From Channa striata (taxonomy: Eukaryota > Chordata > Actinopteri > Anabantiformes > Channidae), in assembly GCA_033026295.1 (NCBI GenBank), contig CM065175.1, forward strand, positions 857,501-921,500: DNA of 64,000 bases, in the 5' to 3' direction. A program made the translations under genes and the position numbers. Of the stretch, positions 62,301 to 64,000 are shown piece after piece (position 1 is the stretch's first letter; every line of letters begins with the position of its first letter). The notes beneath the pieces were generated by a model, which ran no database searches, was not told the origin of the DNA, and saw only the letters and a list, made by a program, of their open reading frames with translations.

Positions 62301-62520
62301 AACTATCCAGAAGAGAACACCCTGGATGCCAACAGAGGTGCAGGCAGTTGAGAGGCACATGAGTCACTTCATCACATCTTGTATTGTACCTGCAAAAAGT
62401 GACTGTGAAAAATGTTTGAAGGCTGAACCAGAAGCTCTCAAGAAACGAGACTGGCAGAATTTAAAATTTTATGTTTACAACCGCATTACGGCCTACAAAC
62501 GCAAAGTGCAGCAGAAATAG
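59347..62520 (+). pseudogene. Zinc-finger tyrosine-recombinase-like protein, disrupted
   Basis: The main exon (59347-60999) encodes two zinc-finger-like modules, CLYCSKPFSKMAWHLERAH and CTYCQGLFTRKVLWRHMRDC. A helical middle region and a tyrosine-recombinase core follow: FNRRREGEVA (box I Arg), RGKRGRPVPIL (the Lys hairpin), STKLRKHAAT (box II), NFLGHD, and HREFYR with the candidate nucleophile Tyr. Smaller exons follow at 61089-61157, 61651-61794 and 62298-62520. The last encodes PTEVQAVERHM, a Cys pair CEKC and a basic end, KRKVQQK. Fold and order are those of phage-integrase/Crypton-type enzymes, and I recall a teleost multi-copy family with this layout, often carrying a KMT5A-like SET domain upstream. 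Damage: frameshifts near 59980, 60175 and 60687, a stop at 60942-60944 where Gly is expected, and a one-base phase mismatch entering the last exon. It could be a dead transposon gene or a dead copy of a host family. Confidence 0.78.
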
Positions 62521-63165
62521 AATGTTGCTCCTTGAGGTGCTGACTGCACATTGAATCCTTTTGTTTACATTGGTTTGCTTAAATTCCGATCAACATGTGA
62601 ACATGTGATCAACATGCCACAGTGAATCTTCCTTTTGAGGTGGAAAAGGATGATTCGCTGTGGCGACCCCTGATGGGAAAAGCTGAAAGAGTAGTAGGTT
62701 TGCTTAAATTCCGAAGGACTTATGCTTTCTTAAGGTGCTAAATGCACATTGATTTAGTTTACAGTTTTTTAGTAAGAAGGCTCTTGAAATGGTGATTGCA
62801 AAGATTTCATGTTCAGTTTGAATGTTTTGAATGACATACAATCAAGGTAATTTAAGTGCAGGTAGAGAGGCACATAAGTCGATATATCACGTCTTGTATT
62901 GTACCTGCAAAAAATTATTGGGAAAAATGCTGAAACATAAGTGCTGAAGAAAAGAGAAGTGCAGAACTTTAAATTTAAAACCCCAGTATGGCCTAAAAAT
63001 GCAAAGTGCAGCAGAAATACAATGTTGCTCCTTGAGGTGCTGACTGCACATTGCATGCTTTTCTTTATATTTGTTTTGTTAACTTCTCAAAGAATTGTGT
63101 TTTCTTGAGGTGCTAAATGTACATTTCATTTTGTTTTTTTATTAAGAAGGCCCTTGAAATGGGGA
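62339..63165 (+). repeat. Tandem duplication of the recombinase gene's last exon and 3' flank
   Basis: Copy 1 (about 62346-62795) includes the last coding exon and following sequence. Copy 2 (about 62862-63165) repeats it in the same order: GAGAGGCACAT, then TCTTGTATTGTACCTGCAAA, GCAAAGTGCAGCAGAAATA, TGTTGCTCCTTGAGGTGCTG, and AAGAAGGC-CTTGAAATGG. Copy 2 is more decayed, and its frame is destroyed by indels. The extra length of copy 1 is explained by a small insertion at 62590-62696. Confidence 0.85.
62590..62696. mobile_element. 107-bp non-autonomous insertion with 18-bp target duplication
   Basis: It is flanked by identical 18-bp copies of GGTTTGCTTAAATTCCGA (62572-62589 and 62697-62714), and the undamaged order is seen in the second tandem copy. 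Its right part (GCTGTGGCGACCCCTGATGG then AAAGCTGAAAGAGTAG) is the end of a very common fish repeat. Internally GCCACAGTGAATC and GATTCGCTGTGGC are near-perfect inverted repeats, so it can fold as a hairpin. Confidence 0.75.
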
Positions 63166-63495
63166 CTGTAAAAGAATGCATGTCCCATTATTTACAATCA
63201 GAATAATTTCAGTTTGCCATTAGTAGTGAAGTCACTGAAACCAGGCTTGACAAAGCTATAAAAGTTTGCTTGTTCATTGCTTTATTAACACATTACAAGA
63301 AGTTAACATTTGCAATGCAAATGAGTTTTATTACTTTGTCTAAAGAGGTTGGAAAGATGGGCAGTGTAAACTCGGCCTCAATCTACATTAACATACCTAA
63401 AATTTAGATTATATAACTGTTCTAGCAGCAACACACTTTAGCAACCAATCCACTCGACTATTATAATCACTAATGTAATCTTATTTTAAATTAAA

Positions 63496-64000
63496 TAGGG
63501 ACTAGATTAGATTAGATTAGATTCAACTTTATTGTCATTACACATGTACAAGTACAAGGCAACGAAATGCAGTTTATGTCTAACCAGAAGTGCAATAAGC
63601 AGCAAGTGCAGGATATAGATTATAAATTACCTCGAGAAAATATGTACACAAGAAATTATTATTATCATATTTACAGATGCTATGAACATACTATACAGGT
63701 TGTTGTTAACTAGAGCAGAAATTTACAGATGGAAAGGCTATATAGTTGTTGCTATAGTAATCAGAAATATGCAAGTAGATATGAATATAATATGCAGTTT
63801 GGTATTTACAGACATTTTACAGATGTGTATTTACAGGTGAGTATATACAGGCTAGTGCAATGAGTATGTGCAATATTGAATAGTGCAATGGTTATGGGGA
63901 GAATTTCGGGGTGTATGATTGTGGCAAAGAGGTCAGTGAAGTCAGTGGGGGCAGAGTTCAATAAGGAGACAGCTCTAGGAAAAAGCTGTTCCTTAGTCTG
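63496..64000 (-). mobile_element. LINE 3' end, running off the window
   Basis: Four tandem GATTA units, then GATTCAACTTTATTGTCATT, ACACATGTACAAGTACAAGG and CAACGAAATGCAGTTTATGT, form a familiar fish LINE tail on the minus strand. The body continues to the right edge (GAGTTCAATAAGGAGACAGC; AAAAAGCTGTTCCTTAGTC). The 5' part lies outside. Confidence 0.75.

Overview
The window is vertebrate nuclear DNA from a teleost fish, probably a spiny-rayed one. Genes are split by GT-AG introns and their proteins align with vertebrate families. The spaces between are filled with fish-type interspersed repeats: L2/Rex-like LINE tails, a DIRS-type element, tRNA-derived SINE, Tc1-like remnants and CA/TG microsatellites. 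All functional calls come from reading the translations against remembered family sequences; no search was run.

Layout. About 2.5-21.7 kb (minus strand) holds eight coding exons of plppr4 (PRG-1), with its 3' end beyond the left edge. About 25.7-27.5 kb (plus) is a complete six-exon tyw3, a wybutosine tRNA-modification gene. About 28.3-34.9 kb is a nest of LINEs: a minus-strand LINE broken by a plus-strand LINE that itself carries a tRNA-derived SINE, plus a second minus-strand LINE fragment. About 35.5-40.0 kb (plus) is a complete six-exon plppr5. About 44.0-46.8 kb (plus) is an eight-exon paralemmin gene, most like palmdelphin (palmd), that ends in a CaaX-like lipidation box. About 47.0-50.4 kb is a decayed DIRS retroelement with about 100-bp inverted terminal repeats, inserted in another repeat. 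About 53.6-63.2 kb (plus) is the most unusual part: a broken KMT5A-like SET-domain gene, mixed with LINE fragments, followed by a broken multi-exon gene with zinc fingers and a tyrosine-recombinase core, whose last exon is duplicated in tandem. The window ends inside another LINE tail.

How the genes relate. plppr4 and plppr5 are divergent neighbours, as in the human 1p21 block, and palmd belongs to the same block. Here palmd lies on the plppr5 side and tyw3 sits between the two plppr genes, so the block is rearranged relative to human. PLPPR4 and PLPPR5 are six-span membrane proteins of the lipid-phosphatase superfamily that lack catalytic residues and act in neurite and membrane shaping; paralemmins also act at the plasma membrane of neurons. 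The SET/recombinase locus resembles a multi-copy teleost gene family, and this copy is a pseudogene.
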